Assembly: GCF_010894455.1 (NCBI RefSeq)
Contig: NZ_JAAIXY010000018.1
Coordinates: 124,001-188,000, forward strand
From: Myxococcus eversor
Lineage (GTDB): Bacteria; Myxococcota; Myxococcia; Myxococcales; Myxococcaceae
Reading direction: 5' to 3'
Length of the DNA: 64,000 bases
Shown: one piece after another, positions 39,126-48,490 of the stretch
How positions within the stretch are numbered: position 1 is the stretch's first letter
How the letters are laid out: the number at the start of each line of letters is the position of its first letter
The notes under the pieces: model-generated
Database searches by the model: none
Told to the model about the DNA's origin: nothing
The model's input: only the letters and a program-made list of their open reading frames with translations
Position numbers and translations under genes: made by a program

Positions 39126-39794
39126 TCACGGATTCGGAGGAGACACGGGCTCCACGAAGTACGCCTGTTTGTGCCGAGGCTCGGACTCGTACGCGGCGGC
39201 CAGCTCCCGCGCGCGACGCTCGGTCCGAAACACCGCCACCTCCGCCCGGTTGCCGTGCTCGTCCTGCCGAATCACGGCCCAACCCTGACGCAGGCGAGAC
39301 TGCCGCACGGGCGGTGTTCCACGCTGCTCGACGGCGTACCACTGCTTGTGCGCCCGAGCCTCCATCCGACGCGCCAGGCACTCCGCATGTCCTCGGCTCG
39401 TCATCACACAGACATCATGGCGATGACCCGTGTCGTCCTGTCGGTACACCGCCCAGCCATCCGTCAGCGGCGGCGCTCCAGGGTTGGCCCGCCACACCAC
39501 CTCGTCGCGCCACCAGTCGAGATGCGCGAGCGCATGGCTCAACTCCTCCTCCGAGGTCATGACATGAAAATCGTCAGTGACCTGCAGATAGAAGACGAAG
39601 AACTGGAAGCCGCAGTCCGCGCGCCAACCCCAGTAGTCAGTGGGGCCGAGTCCATCACCTTCCACGTCTCGGAAATGCGGAGGTCCCCAGCGTCGCTCGA
39701 AGTCGGCGCGGGACACTCGGGCCGCCGCGACTTCACTTTCGTGGGGCTCGTCGCCACCCCAGACCACCGGCCGGTCCGTCGGAATCGGCTGCAT
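39126..39794 (-). CDS. Uncharacterised protein with two tandem G-W-A-V-x-R-Q-D repeats
   Basis: 222 residues from the ATG at 39794, chosen for GGAGG 8 nt upstream. The N-terminal ~120 residues (W-G-P-P-H-F-R-D-V-E-G-D, W-G-W-R-A-D-C-G, Y-L-Q-V-T-D-D) form one domain. The C-terminal half contains two ~48-residue copies: G-W-A-V-Y-R-Q-D-D-T-G-H and G-W-A-V-I-R-Q-D-E-H-G-N, each with a basic middle and an A-Y-F/W-Y-A-V end; the pattern of one helix between strands resembles DUF2188/SPOR-size modules. No signal or membrane segment. Not recognised further. Confidence 0.75.
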   Translation of the reverse strand: MQPIPTDRPVVWGGDEPHESEVAAARVSRADFERRWGPPHFRDVEGDGLGPTDYWGWRADCGFQFFVFYLQVTDDFHVMTSEEELSHALAHLDWWRDEVVWRANPGAPPLTDGWAVYRQDDTGHRHDVCVMTSRGHAECLARRMEARAHKQWYAVEQRGTPPVRQSRLRQGWAVIRQDEHGNRAEVAVFRTERRARELAAAYESEPRHKQAYFVEPVSPPNP

Positions 39795-39950
39795 GCGAGG
39801 CACCTCCGCCCTGAAGCTAACGAGGTCCCTCTCCACCTGCCCGCTCGCTCACCCTCACGACACGTCGGCAACTGATACTGGATGGCAGTTGTCCGCATGG
39901 CGCCACGCGCGCACCTCCACGGTGCACGCGCGAGCCCGCCCTCCCCTGCC

Positions 39951-40604
39951 CTACTGCTTCGCGAACACCGCGACCTGACGCTCGGCACCAGAGAACGGCA
40001 GCCGGTACGCCCTCGCGGAGACCACTCGCAGCTGTCGCTCCTCGGCGCGCGCCGCCAGCTCCGCGTCCGACTGCGACTTGCCGAGCATCGCCACCACGCG
40101 GCCCCCCTGCTCCACATACGCCGGCGCCAACGCCAGCCAGTCCGGCAGGTCCCTGAACGCTCGCGCAATCAACAGCTCCGCGCGGGGAATCCCTTCCGTC
40201 TCCGGCGTCCCTTCCGCGCGCGCGTGCAACCCACGCACGCCTTGCAACCCGAGGCTCGCCGACGCGGCCTTGATGAACGCGACCTTCTTGCCCACCGTGT
40301 CCACCAACGTCACGCCGAGCGCCGGCAACGCAATCTTCAACGGCAGTCCCGGGAAGCCCGCACCCGCGCCCAAATCCAACAACGACGCCGCGCCCGTCAC
40401 CTCCGGCAACACCGCGAGCGAGTCCAGGAAGTGCTTCTCCAGCACCTCCTCCGGCGCCGTAATCGCCGTGAGGTTCACCTTCGCGTTCCACTTCAAAAGC
40501 TCCGCCATCAGCCGCTGCAACCGGGGCCCGACGTCCTCGCCCACCGACACGCCCAACGCCTGGCAACCGGATGCCAGCAGATCTACGAACCTCGTGTTAT
40601 CCAC
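39951..40604 (-). CDS. rsmG: 16S rRNA m7G527 methyltransferase RsmG (GidB)
   Basis: 217 residues when started at the GTG at 40604, where GGAGG precedes at 4-5 nt; an ATG at 40646 adds 14 residues but lacks a ribosome site. Class I methyltransferase: D-L-G-A-G-A-G-F-P-G-L-P-L-K (SAM loop), N-L-T-A-I-T upstream, V-D-T-V-G-K-K after the second strand and A-R-A-F-R-D-L as the family hallmark. It methylates N7 of G527 in the 530 loop of 16S rRNA. Follows mnmG at 98 bp on the same strand, as in many bacteria. Its start codon region overlaps a perfect DnaA-box sequence. Confidence 0.95.
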   Translation of the reverse strand: MDNTRFVDLLASGCQALGVSVGEDVGPRLQRLMAELLKWNAKVNLTAITAPEEVLEKHFLDSLAVLPEVTGAASLLDLGAGAGFPGLPLKIALPALGVTLVDTVGKKVAFIKAASASLGLQGVRGLHARAEGTPETEGIPRAELLIARAFRDLPDWLALAPAYVEQGGRVVAMLGKSQSDAELAARAEERQLRVVSARAYRLPFSGAERQVAVFAKQ

Positions 40605-40689
40605 AGCGCCTCCACAGCGCAGAGGGCCATAACCCTCCGGAATCATTCAGGGGATTCCCATCCCCAAAGTTGTCCACACGTTGTCCACA
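40597..40689 (+). promoter_or_regulatory. Cluster of three DnaA-box-like sequences between mnmG and rsmG
   Basis: A perfect TTATCCACA at 40597-40605 and two TTGTCCACA copies at 40670-40678 and 40681-40689, all in the same orientation. The last two are 11 bp apart start to start, about one helical turn. They occupy most of the 98-bp mnmG-rsmG gap and the rsmG start. No obvious A/T-rich unwinding element is adjacent, so a DnaA titration or regulatory site is as likely as an origin. Confidence 0.6.
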
Positions 40690-40702
40690 CCCCCTGTTCT
40701 GA

Positions 40703-42550
40703 TCACTCCAGGGGGGTATTGCCCCCGCCCGAGGGGCCCGAGACGCGCTTGAGCGCCACCAGCAACAGCGACACGGCCGTGGGCGTCAGGCCCGGAATCC
40801 GCCGCGCCTGCCCCACCGTCGAAGGCCGGTGCGCGCCGAGCTTCTCCGCCGCCTCCTTGCTCAGCCCCCGCACCTCCGTGAAGCGAAAGCCCTCCGGAAT
40901 CCGCCACCGGTCCGTCGCCTCCGACTCGCGCGCCGCCGCTCGCGCCGCCTGGGCGATGTAGCCCTCGTACTTCACCTCCACCTCCACCTCCTCGGCCACG
41001 TCCTCCGCCACCACGGGCCAGTCCGCCCTCCCCTCCCCCAACTGCGCATACGTGACTTCGGGCCGCTTCAGTCTCGCCGCGAGGCCCGTGCGCTTGAGCC
41101 GCGCCACTTCCCCGGCCACCTCGCGACCGCGCGCCTCCGCACGCTCCAACGCCTCGCGCGGCAACAACCCCACGCGGTGCCCGTGACGCGCCAGCCGCAG
41201 GTCCGCGTTGCCTTCGCGCAATCGCAGCCGGTGCTCGGAGCGACTGGTGAACATGCGGAACGGCTCGTCCACGCCCTTGGTCACCAGGTCATCCACCAGC
41301 ACCGCGCCATGCGCCTCGTCGCGGCCGAGCAGCAGCGGCGATTCGCCCTTCACTTGAAGTCCCGCGTTGAGCCCGGCCCACAGGCCCTGGAAGGCGGCCT
41401 CCTCGTAGCCCGACGTGCCATTGAGCTGGCCCGCGAAGAACAGGCCCGCGATGGACTTCGTCTCCAGCGTGGGCTTGAGCTGCGTGGGCGGTGAGTAGTC
41501 GTACTCCACCGCGTAGCCGTAGCGGATGACCTCCACGCGCTCCAGTCCGGGGATGGTGCGCAGGAAGTCGAGCTGCACGTCCGCGGGAAGGCTCGTGGAC
41601 AGGCCCGCCGGGTACACCAGCGGCGAGTCCGGGCCCTCGGGCTCCAGGAAGACCTGATGCCGCTCGCGCTCCGCGAAGCGCACCACCTTGTCCTCCAGCG
41701 ACGGGCAGTAGCGCGGCCCCCGCCCGACAATCTCCCCCTGGTACAGCGGCGAGCGGTGCAGGTTGTCGCGCAGCACGCGGTGCGTCTGGAGCGTGGTGGC
41801 CGTGATGCCACACGTCACCGAGGGCTGACGCGGGAAGGGCACGCCCCTGCCCGACTCCTCGCGCGTGCGCCAGGAGAACGGACGTGGCGGGAAGTCACCG
41901 TGCTGCGGCTGCACCGCGTCCCAGTCGATGCTCTCGCGCGCCAGCCGCGCCGGTGTCCCCGTCTTGAAGCGGCCCAGCGTGAAGCCGAGCGCGCGCAGCG
42001 AATCAGACAGGCCGCGAGCCGCGTCGTCGCCCAGGCGTCCGCCGACCTCCTTCTTCTCCCCCACGTGCATCAGCGCCTGGAGGAAGGTGCCCGTGGTGAG
42101 CAGCACCGCCGACGCGGACACCTGCGTGCCGTCGCCGAGCAGCACGCCCTTCACCCGAGCGTCCTCGACGACGAGCGTGGAGACCTCGCCCTCGAGCACG
42201 GTGAGGTTCGGCTGGGTGAAGAGGACGGACTGCATCAGGGCGGAGTACTGCTCGCGGTCGCACAGCACGCGAGTCGCCTGGACGGCGGGGCCCTTCGAGG
42301 CGTTGAGCGTCTTGAAGTGGGTGCCGGCAAGGTCCGCCACGCGCCCCATCTGTCCGCCGAGCGAATCCAACTCCCGCACCAGGTGGCCCTTGGCGGTGCC
42401 ACCCACGGCGGGGTTGCAGCTCATCACCGCGGAGCGCTCGCGCTTGAGGGTGATTCCCAGCGTGGCCAGGCCCAGGCGTGCGCAGGCGAGCGCCGCCTCA
42501 CAGCCCGCATGGCCCAGGCCCACCACGATGACGTCGTACCGGAGTCCCAT
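40703..42550 (-). CDS. mnmG: tRNA uridine-5-carboxymethylaminomethyl modification enzyme MnmG (GidA)
   Basis: 615 residues, normal for the long form. FAD-binding N-terminus V-I-V-V-G-L-G-H-A-G-C-E-A-A, M-S-C-N-P-A-V-G-G-T-A-K-G, D-G-T-Q-V-S-A-S-A-V-L-L-T-T-G-T-F-L, and the second GidA signature G-Q-L-N-G-T-S-G-Y-E-E-A-A. Together with MnmE (encoded at 54070) it installs the cmnm5 group on U34 of several tRNAs, using FAD, NADH and methylene-THF. All diagnostic segments are intact. Likely transcribed with rsmG. Confidence 0.98.
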   Translation of the reverse strand: MGLRYDVIVVGLGHAGCEAALACARLGLATLGITLKRERSAVMSCNPAVGGTAKGHLVRELDSLGGQMGRVADLAGTHFKTLNASKGPAVQATRVLCDREQYSALMQSVLFTQPNLTVLEGEVSTLVVEDARVKGVLLGDGTQVSASAVLLTTGTFLQALMHVGEKKEVGGRLGDDAARGLSDSLRALGFTLGRFKTGTPARLARESIDWDAVQPQHGDFPPRPFSWRTREESGRGVPFPRQPSVTCGITATTLQTHRVLRDNLHRSPLYQGEIVGRGPRYCPSLEDKVVRFAERERHQVFLEPEGPDSPLVYPAGLSTSLPADVQLDFLRTIPGLERVEVIRYGYAVEYDYSPPTQLKPTLETKSIAGLFFAGQLNGTSGYEEAAFQGLWAGLNAGLQVKGESPLLLGRDEAHGAVLVDDLVTKGVDEPFRMFTSRSEHRLRLREGNADLRLARHGHRVGLLPREALERAEARGREVAGEVARLKRTGLAARLKRPEVTYAQLGEGRADWPVVAEDVAEEVEVEVKYEGYIAQAARAAARESEATDRWRIPEGFRFTEVRGLSKEAAEKLGAHRPSTVGQARRIPGLTPTAVSLLLVALKRVSGPSGGGNTPLE

Positions 42551-43390
42551 CGCTCACGAGGTCGCCGGAGGGCTTCGGGACCTGACTCGGGCCCGCTCCG
42601 TCATGGCACCGAGCACCCTGGCTCCGCGCGCCGCGACCTGTCGAGTCCCTATGTCTCCGGTGCGCCCCCTTGGCAAGCAAAGGGAAGGTTTACGGGAGCG
42701 CGCGAGGCGGGCAGTGGGAGGGGTTGAGGGCTGCCTGCCTCGCGCGCACCGGCCATCCTCCGGAAAGTCAGTCCCGTGCGACGGGCTTTCCCTCCGGCCT
42801 GGATGGCGATTCAAAAATGTCGGGCGGGCCCGAAGGCGTCGCCGGTACCTCGGAGGCCCCGCGTCTTCGCGCGGCGCCCCTTCCCCCTTGCGTGCGAGAG
42901 GGCCCCTGCCGCCTCGCGCGCTTTGACTTCATGGTGTCGCACACACGGAGGGCGGACCTGGGACCGTGGCGGTGAGGGCGCGACGGTAAACTCGAGCTCG
43001 AGACTCCGAAGGGTCCTGCACCCCCGTGTGCGCGACGGGGATATGAATAACCGAGGGGTCTGACATGCCGGCTTTCGCCGGGCCGGCCCCTCTGGAGGTG
43101 AGTGGGCGCGGACGTAGGTCCCAGGCACTCCCCTCCCCCGCCATCGCCGAGTCCCGGAGCCAGGCGGGGGGATTGTTCCCGGCGTGGAACGCTGCGTGGC
43201 TCCTCGTGGTGCTGGTCAGCCAGGGCCGGCGCCGCTATCCAGCGTCCACGATGATGAAGCTCCGGAGCACCTCCCAGGGAGTCGCCACCGCGTTGCTCGC
43301 GAGCGACCCGTCGAGAGGTCGTCTGCCCGACATCCGGAGCCCGACACGAACTCGCGCGCGTCGCGGTGCGCACCTCACATCTGGGATGGC
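42551..43390. other. 840-bp intergenic region without a recognised gene
   Basis: It separates the divergently read mnmG and MFS genes and must contain both promoters. Short frames on both strands give S/P/R-rich products without ribosome sites. No hairpin, repeat or A/T-rich stretch stands out. Confidence 0.45.
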
Positions 43391-44623
43391 ATGAACGCCC
43401 TCACGAAGAAGTCGCCCCCGTCAGGCACGTTGTCGCTGGAGTTGCTGTTAGGGACGCTCACCGCGTTCGCGCCGCTGTCCATCGACATGTACCTGCCCGC
43501 GCTGCCACGCATCGCGCAGGACTTGCAGTCGACGCAGTCCATCATCCAGCTCACGCTCGCGTCGTGCTTCGCGGGGCTGGCGTTGGGGCAGCTCTTCACC
43601 GGGCCGCTCATCGACCGGTTCGGACGGACACGGCCGCTGTACGCGGGGCTGGCGGTGTATGTGCTGGGCTCGCTCGGCTGTGCGCTCGCGCCCACGGCGA
43701 CGGCGTTGGTGGCGATGCGCTTCTTCCAGGCGTTGGGCGGCGCGGTGGCGTTGGTGGCGCCGCGCGCGGTGGTGCGGGACTTGTGGTCCGGCGCTGAAGC
43801 GGCGCGGACGATGTCGCGCTTGATGTTGGTGGTGGGCGTGGCGCCCGTGCTCGCGCCGCTGCTGGGTGGCTTCGTGCTCCAGCACACGAGCTGGCGGGTC
43901 ATCTTCGTGTTGCTCGCAATCATTGGCGCGGCGGCCCTGGTCGCGACCTGGAAGGTGTTGCCGGAGACAGCGCCCGAGCACTCCAAGACGAAGAGCATGC
44001 GTGCGCGCCTGGGCGAATTGCTGCGGGACGCGGATTTCGTGGGCCCGGCGCTCGCGGGTGGCTTCGCGTACGCGGGGATGTTCGCATACATCGCGGGTGC
44101 GCCGTTCGTGTTCATCACGTTGCACGGGGTGAGGGAACAGGACTTCGGTTGGTTCTTCGGTGCGAACGCGGTGGGGCTGGTGGCGATGGCGCAGCTCAAT
44201 CGCAAGCTGCTGCGCCACATCCCGTTGCACCGGCTGCTTCGTCTGGCATTGACGCTGTATGTGGTGACGGCGGCGGGGGTGATGGCAGTCACGTGGAGTG
44301 GGGTAGGGGGCTTCTGGGGGATTGCCGCCGCGCTGTTCCTGTTCGTTCCGACGCTCGGTCTGGTGGGTCCGAACTCCGCCGCCATCGCGTTGGAGCGACA
44401 CGCCGCGCATGCGGGCCTCGCGTCCGCGGTGCTGGGCGCGCTCCAGTTCACCGCCGCGGCCTCCGCGTCCTGGGCGGTGAGCGTGCTCAATGACAACACA
44501 GCGAAGCCCATGGGCGGCGTGGTGCTGGCGGCGGCCGTGCTGGCGTGGCTGTCTGGCGTCCTGGGCCACCGGGCACGCACGCGGGCCGCGAGCACGGAGC
44601 CAGCGTCCTCACGTGTCGGGTGA
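43391..44623 (+). CDS. MFS drug/multidrug efflux transporter, Bcr/CflA type
   Basis: 410 residues from the ATG at 43391. Twelve hydrophobic segments. Bcr/CflA marks: F-A-P-L-S-I-D-M-Y-L-P-A-L-P in helix 1, Q-L-F-T-G-P-L-I-D-R-F-G-R after helix 2, L-Y-A-G-L-A-V-Y, F-F-Q-A-L-G-G-A in helix 4, and A-P-V-L-A-P-L-L-G-G in helix 5 (antiporter motif C). It exports small molecules against protons across the inner membrane; members handle bicyclomycin, chloramphenicol or amino acids. The substrate is unknown here. A solo gene without an adjacent regulator. Confidence 0.93.
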   Translation: MNALTKKSPPSGTLSLELLLGTLTAFAPLSIDMYLPALPRIAQDLQSTQSIIQLTLASCFAGLALGQLFTGPLIDRFGRTRPLYAGLAVYVLGSLGCALAPTATALVAMRFFQALGGAVALVAPRAVVRDLWSGAEAARTMSRLMLVVGVAPVLAPLLGGFVLQHTSWRVIFVLLAIIGAAALVATWKVLPETAPEHSKTKSMRARLGELLRDADFVGPALAGGFAYAGMFAYIAGAPFVFITLHGVREQDFGWFFGANAVGLVAMAQLNRKLLRHIPLHRLLRLALTLYVVTAAGVMAVTWSGVGGFWGIAAALFLFVPTLGLVGPNSAAIALERHAAHAGLASAVLGALQFTAAASASWAVSVLNDNTAKPMGGVVLAAAVLAWLSGVLGHRARTRAASTEPASSRVG

Positions 44624-44781
44624 ACGTGATGTGTGAAATGTGACGTCGAGCCCGTCGCCCGCACGTGCCATCTCGAGCAAAAGCCTCTCATGAACAGGCT
44701 ATCTTCTCGTGTGGACCCTCGGGTTCCCGCACCGACGTGGGTCCTCTCCTCCATCTGCCTCGCGGGAAGAGGTGCCACCGC

Positions 44782-45246
44782 ATGGACAAGAAGGAACGGT
44801 TCGACCGCTCGCGGTTGCCGGAGGGCGTCTCATTCGACCGGAAGGAGGGGCTCTACGCGGAGCTCGGTCCAGACGGCCTGGTGGTGCATCTGGGCGTCTA
44901 CGAGAACGGTCAGCGCAAGCCCGGCACCTGGGCCCTGAATGTGGCGCCGGATGGGAGCTGGGCGCGCATGGAGAAGACCACGGTCCACGAATGGAGGGAC
45001 TACCAGGTCCCTCCCGGAGACGCGGAGAGAGCGCTGGCGCAGTGGAGCTCTCTGTGGCTCGACAAAATCGCCGACGCCATGAAGAGCCCATTCCCCGGCA
45101 TCAACCTCCAATGCACGTTCTGCGAGAAGTACCAGCGCGAGGTGAGACATCTCATCGCAAGCGAGAACGCCTATATCTGCGACGAATGCGTCGGCCTGTG
45201 CAACGACATCATCAAAAAGCAGAAGAAGAAGACCGCCTCGAAATAA
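44782..45246 (+). CDS. Stand-alone ClpX-type C4 zinc-finger protein
   Basis: 154 residues from the ATG at 44782 (AAGAGGTG upstream). Residues ~10-95 read as a small beta-rich domain (L-V-V-H-L-G-V-Y-E-N-G, G-S-W-A-R-M-E). The C-terminal segment is a zinc-binding domain of the ClpX N-terminal type: C111-x-x-C114 and C133-x-x-C136 with E-N-A-Y-I-C-D-E-C-V-G-L-C-N-D-I-I, then a lysine tail. In ClpX this domain dimerises and binds adaptors and substrates. With no AAA+ module it may be an adaptor or a decoy for ClpXP, which is inference. Confidence 0.88.
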   Translation: MDKKERFDRSRLPEGVSFDRKEGLYAELGPDGLVVHLGVYENGQRKPGTWALNVAPDGSWARMEKTTVHEWRDYQVPPGDAERALAQWSSLWLDKIADAMKSPFPGINLQCTFCEKYQREVRHLIASENAYICDECVGLCNDIIKKQKKKTASK

Positions 45247-45298
45247 GGCGTCGGCGAGGTCCGCACCCACGTCGCTCACAGCCCCCGCGCGCGGACAT

Positions 45299-45338
45299 GA
45301 AAAAGCCCCGAGGCGCCACACATGGGCACCTCGGGGCT
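45299..45338 (-). terminator. Intrinsic terminator of the M16 peptidase gene
   Basis: On the minus strand a 14-bp stem AGCCCCGAGGTGCC / GGCGCCTCGGGGCT (45338-45325 with 45317-45304, one G-U) and a 7-base loop are followed by TTTTT at 45304-45300. It lies 38 bp past the M16 stop at 45376. Read on the plus strand it also follows the zinc-finger gene but lacks the T-run. Confidence 0.85.
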
Positions 45339-45375
45339 GGGTGCTCAACCCGGTGAAGGGCGAGCCGTCACCGCG

Positions 45376-48210
45376 TCACGGCGCGGCCTGAGCGGGCACG
45401 GGGGCCTTCGCCTTCTTCTCCGCGGTGGCGAAGTCACCGGCCTTCACCTGGGTGACCTTCGTCCAGTCCAGGTGTCGCGACATGGCCTGACGCACGTCGG
45501 TCGGCTTGAGCTTGGAGAGCTGCTGCTCCACGCCCGCGTCGAAGGTGAGGGTGCGTCCCAGGTACAGGTAGCTGGAGAGCTTGCGCGCCAGATTGCCATC
45601 CTGCGCCCGAGCCGCCTGCCGGTACTCCAGCAGACCCGCGCGAGCCTTCTCCAGTTCCTCCGCCGAGTAGTCCTTCTGCAGCACGTTCGTCACTTCCTCG
45701 CGCATCGCCGTCTCGAGCCGGCCCGCGTTCTCCGGCGCGTAGATGGCGTAGGTGATGAACGTGCCCACCGCGTCCAAGTCACCCGGGTCGATGTTGCTGG
45801 CGACGCCGTAGGACAGGCCGTCCTTCTGGCGGATGCGCGTGGCCAGTCGCGAGTTGAGGAAGCCGCCGCCGAGCACGAAGTTGCCGAGCATCAGCGCCGG
45901 CCAGTCCTTGTCGTCCTCGCGCAGCTTGAGCGTCTGCCCCGCGTAGAAGTACGCGTTCGCCTTGTCCGGCGTCTCCAGGGCCACGGCCTTGGGCCCCACG
46001 TCGTTGAAGACCTCCGGCACGCGCGCGTAGGGCGCCGGGCTCTTCCAGTCGCCGAACAGCTTGCCGGTCTCCGCCACGAGCTCCTTCGAGTCGAAGTCAC
46101 CCACCACGGCCAGCTCCGCGTTGGCGCCGCCGTAGAACGCCTTGTGGAAGGCGCGGGCCTGCTCCAGCGTGGTGTCCTTCGCGCCGGCGATGCGCTCATC
46201 GAGCGTGGGCACGTAGTAGGGGTGGCCCTTCGCATAGTGGCCCGACAGCGTCCGCCAGAAGGCGATGCTGCCCTGCGTCTCCGGCTCGCTGCGCTGCGAC
46301 TCCAGGTCCGCCAGCCGCGACTGCTTGAGCAGGGCGAACTCCTTCTCGTCGAAGGAGGGCTCGCGAAGAATCTCGGCCACCAGCGCCAGCACCTTGGGCA
46401 GGCTCGCGCGCGGGCATTCGATGGACACCGACGCTCCGGCCAGGCCCCCGTCCACGCCGACGCGCGCCTTCAGCTTGTCGAACTCGTCCTGGATTTGCTG
46501 CCGCGTGTGCTTCTTGGTGCCGCGCATCAGCATGCGGCCCGCGTACGACGCCGCGTCCGCCTTCCCGCGCAGCGCCGCCTCCGTGCCCCAGTGGAAGGAC
46601 AGGGACGCGTTCACCATCTCACCGCGCGTCTTCTTGGACAGCACCGCGTACTTCATGCCGCCCGGCAGCTCGCCGCGCTGCACGCGCGCCTCGATGTTGG
46701 CGGGGGAGGGGTCGAACGCCTCGCCCTGCGCCACCGCGGCGCGGCCCTTGTAGCCGTCCATCATCTTCGCCATGTCCACCGGCGGCGGCAGCTCCGAGCG
46801 CTCCGGCTTCGCCGTGGGGATGAACGCGCCCAGCGTGCGGTTGGAGGCCTTGAGATACGTGGCCGCCACGCGCGTGACGTCCGCGGGCTTCACCGCCTCG
46901 ATGCGGTCGCGGTGCAGGAACATCAGGCGCCAGTCGCCGGTGGCGGCCCACTCGGACAGGCCGATGGCGGCGCGCTCGGAGTTGTTCAGCGTCAACTCCA
47001 TCATCTTCACGAGCGTCGCCTTCGCGCGGGAGACCTCCTCCTCGGTGAAGGGCGTGCGCGCCGAGTCCTCCACCGTCTTCAGCAGCACCTCGCGCGCGGC
47101 GGCCAGGGGCTGGTCCTCGCGCATGTCCGCGCTGAACCCGATGATGCCCGGGTCGCGGAACTGGTAGTTGTACGCGGACACGTTCGACGCCTTCTTCGTC
47201 TCCACCAGGGCCTTGTAGAGACGGCCCGACGGGTGGTCGCCCAGCGCGAGCGTCAGCACGTCGATGGCCGCGAAGTCGGGGTGGCCGCCCTCGGGCACGT
47301 GATACACGCTGGCGAGCAGGGTGGTGTCGCCCACGCGGCGCAGCGTCACCTCGCGCTCACCATCCTGGGTGGGCTCGGCGGTGTACGTGGCGGGCAGGGG
47401 CTCCGCGGGCTTCTTCAGCTTGCCGAAGGAGGACTGGATGAAGCCCAGGGCCTTCGCCTCGTCGAAGCGGCCGGCCACCACCAGCATGGCGTTATCGGGG
47501 CGGTAGTACTTCCGGTAGAAGGCCTGGAGCCGGTCGATGGGCACGTTCTCCAAATCGGAGCGCGCGCCGATGGTCGACTTGCCGTAGCTGTGCCAGATGT
47601 ACGCGGCGCTGAGGACGCGCTCCTGGAGGATGCTGCCCGGGTCGTTCTCGCCGGACTCGAACTCGTTGCGGACGACCGTCATCTCGCTGTCGAGGTCCTT
47701 CTTGGCGATGAAGCTGTTGACCATGCGGTCGGCTTCGAAGGACAGCGCCCAGCGCAGGTTCTCGTCGGTGGCGGGCAGCGTCTCGAAGTAGTTGGTGCGG
47801 TCCAGCCACGTGGTGCCGTTGGGACGCGCGCCGCGCTCGGTGAGCGCCTGGGGCACGTTCTTGGTGGTGGGCGTGCCCTTGAACAGCAGGTGCTCGAGCA
47901 GGTGGGCCATGCCCGTCTCGCCGTAGCCCTCGTGCTTGCTGCCCACGAAGTACGTGACGTTCACGGTGACGTTGGGCTTGGTGGGGTCGGGGAAGAGGAG
48001 CACGCGCATGCCATTGGCGAGGCGGTACTCGGTGATGCCCTCCACGCTCGTCACCGGAGCGAGCGCCGAGCCCTTGGCCTTCGCGGGAGCGGACTTCGCG
48101 GCGGGGGCCTGGGTGGCGGAAGGGGAGGGGACAGGGGCCTGGGCCCAGACTGGAGTGGTGGCCACCAGCATCAGGGGGGCCAACAGGGAAAGCGGGGTAC
48201 GACGCTTCAT
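45376..48210 (-). CDS. Secreted M16 (pitrilysin-type) zinc metallopeptidase
   Basis: 944 residues. Signal peptide M-K-R-R-T-P-L-S-L-L ... V-W-A-Q (~23). An A/P/K-rich spacer leads to two tandem M16 halves (~55-480 and ~510-930). The first has the inverted zinc motif H-L-L-E-H at 103-107 with the distal glutamate in V-V-R-N-E-F-E. The second half lacks the motif and is the usual non-catalytic partner, with an R-x(2)-G-L-S-Y-G-type R-Q-K-D-G-L-S-Y-G element. It degrades peptides or processes proteins in the periplasm or outside. It ends at the intrinsic terminator at 45338 and diverges from the coiled-coil gene. Confidence 0.95.
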   Translation of the reverse strand: MKRRTPLSLLAPLMLVATTPVWAQAPVPSPSATQAPAAKSAPAKAKGSALAPVTSVEGITEYRLANGMRVLLFPDPTKPNVTVNVTYFVGSKHEGYGETGMAHLLEHLLFKGTPTTKNVPQALTERGARPNGTTWLDRTNYFETLPATDENLRWALSFEADRMVNSFIAKKDLDSEMTVVRNEFESGENDPGSILQERVLSAAYIWHSYGKSTIGARSDLENVPIDRLQAFYRKYYRPDNAMLVVAGRFDEAKALGFIQSSFGKLKKPAEPLPATYTAEPTQDGEREVTLRRVGDTTLLASVYHVPEGGHPDFAAIDVLTLALGDHPSGRLYKALVETKKASNVSAYNYQFRDPGIIGFSADMREDQPLAAAREVLLKTVEDSARTPFTEEEVSRAKATLVKMMELTLNNSERAAIGLSEWAATGDWRLMFLHRDRIEAVKPADVTRVAATYLKASNRTLGAFIPTAKPERSELPPPVDMAKMMDGYKGRAAVAQGEAFDPSPANIEARVQRGELPGGMKYAVLSKKTRGEMVNASLSFHWGTEAALRGKADAASYAGRMLMRGTKKHTRQQIQDEFDKLKARVGVDGGLAGASVSIECPRASLPKVLALVAEILREPSFDEKEFALLKQSRLADLESQRSEPETQGSIAFWRTLSGHYAKGHPYYVPTLDERIAGAKDTTLEQARAFHKAFYGGANAELAVVGDFDSKELVAETGKLFGDWKSPAPYARVPEVFNDVGPKAVALETPDKANAYFYAGQTLKLREDDKDWPALMLGNFVLGGGFLNSRLATRIRQKDGLSYGVASNIDPGDLDAVGTFITYAIYAPENAGRLETAMREEVTNVLQKDYSAEELEKARAGLLEYRQAARAQDGNLARKLSSYLYLGRTLTFDAGVEQQLSKLKPTDVRQAMSRHLDWTKVTQVKAGDFATAEKKAKAPVPAQAAP

Positions 48211-48490
48211 GCGGTCCTCGCGGGGGTCTTCAGAAAGTGCACGGCGCTTCTAACCCGGTCCGCGTCATCGTCCATCCCGGAAGCCAGCACTTCCTCCAGA
48301 CAGGCGTCCACCGTGAGACAGGGGAGGGAGCGCCCGGACCCGCCCCCCGGGCCCATGCCGCGCGGGTTCGTCTGGATTTTCGGGACGACCTCACAGGTTG
48401 TTTGTCTGATTGCCACCGTGTCAGATTGGTTTGGTAGGGTGTCTTCAACCTTGGAAGCGGCATGGGGCCGCTCGGAGGGAGGCAGGCGGG

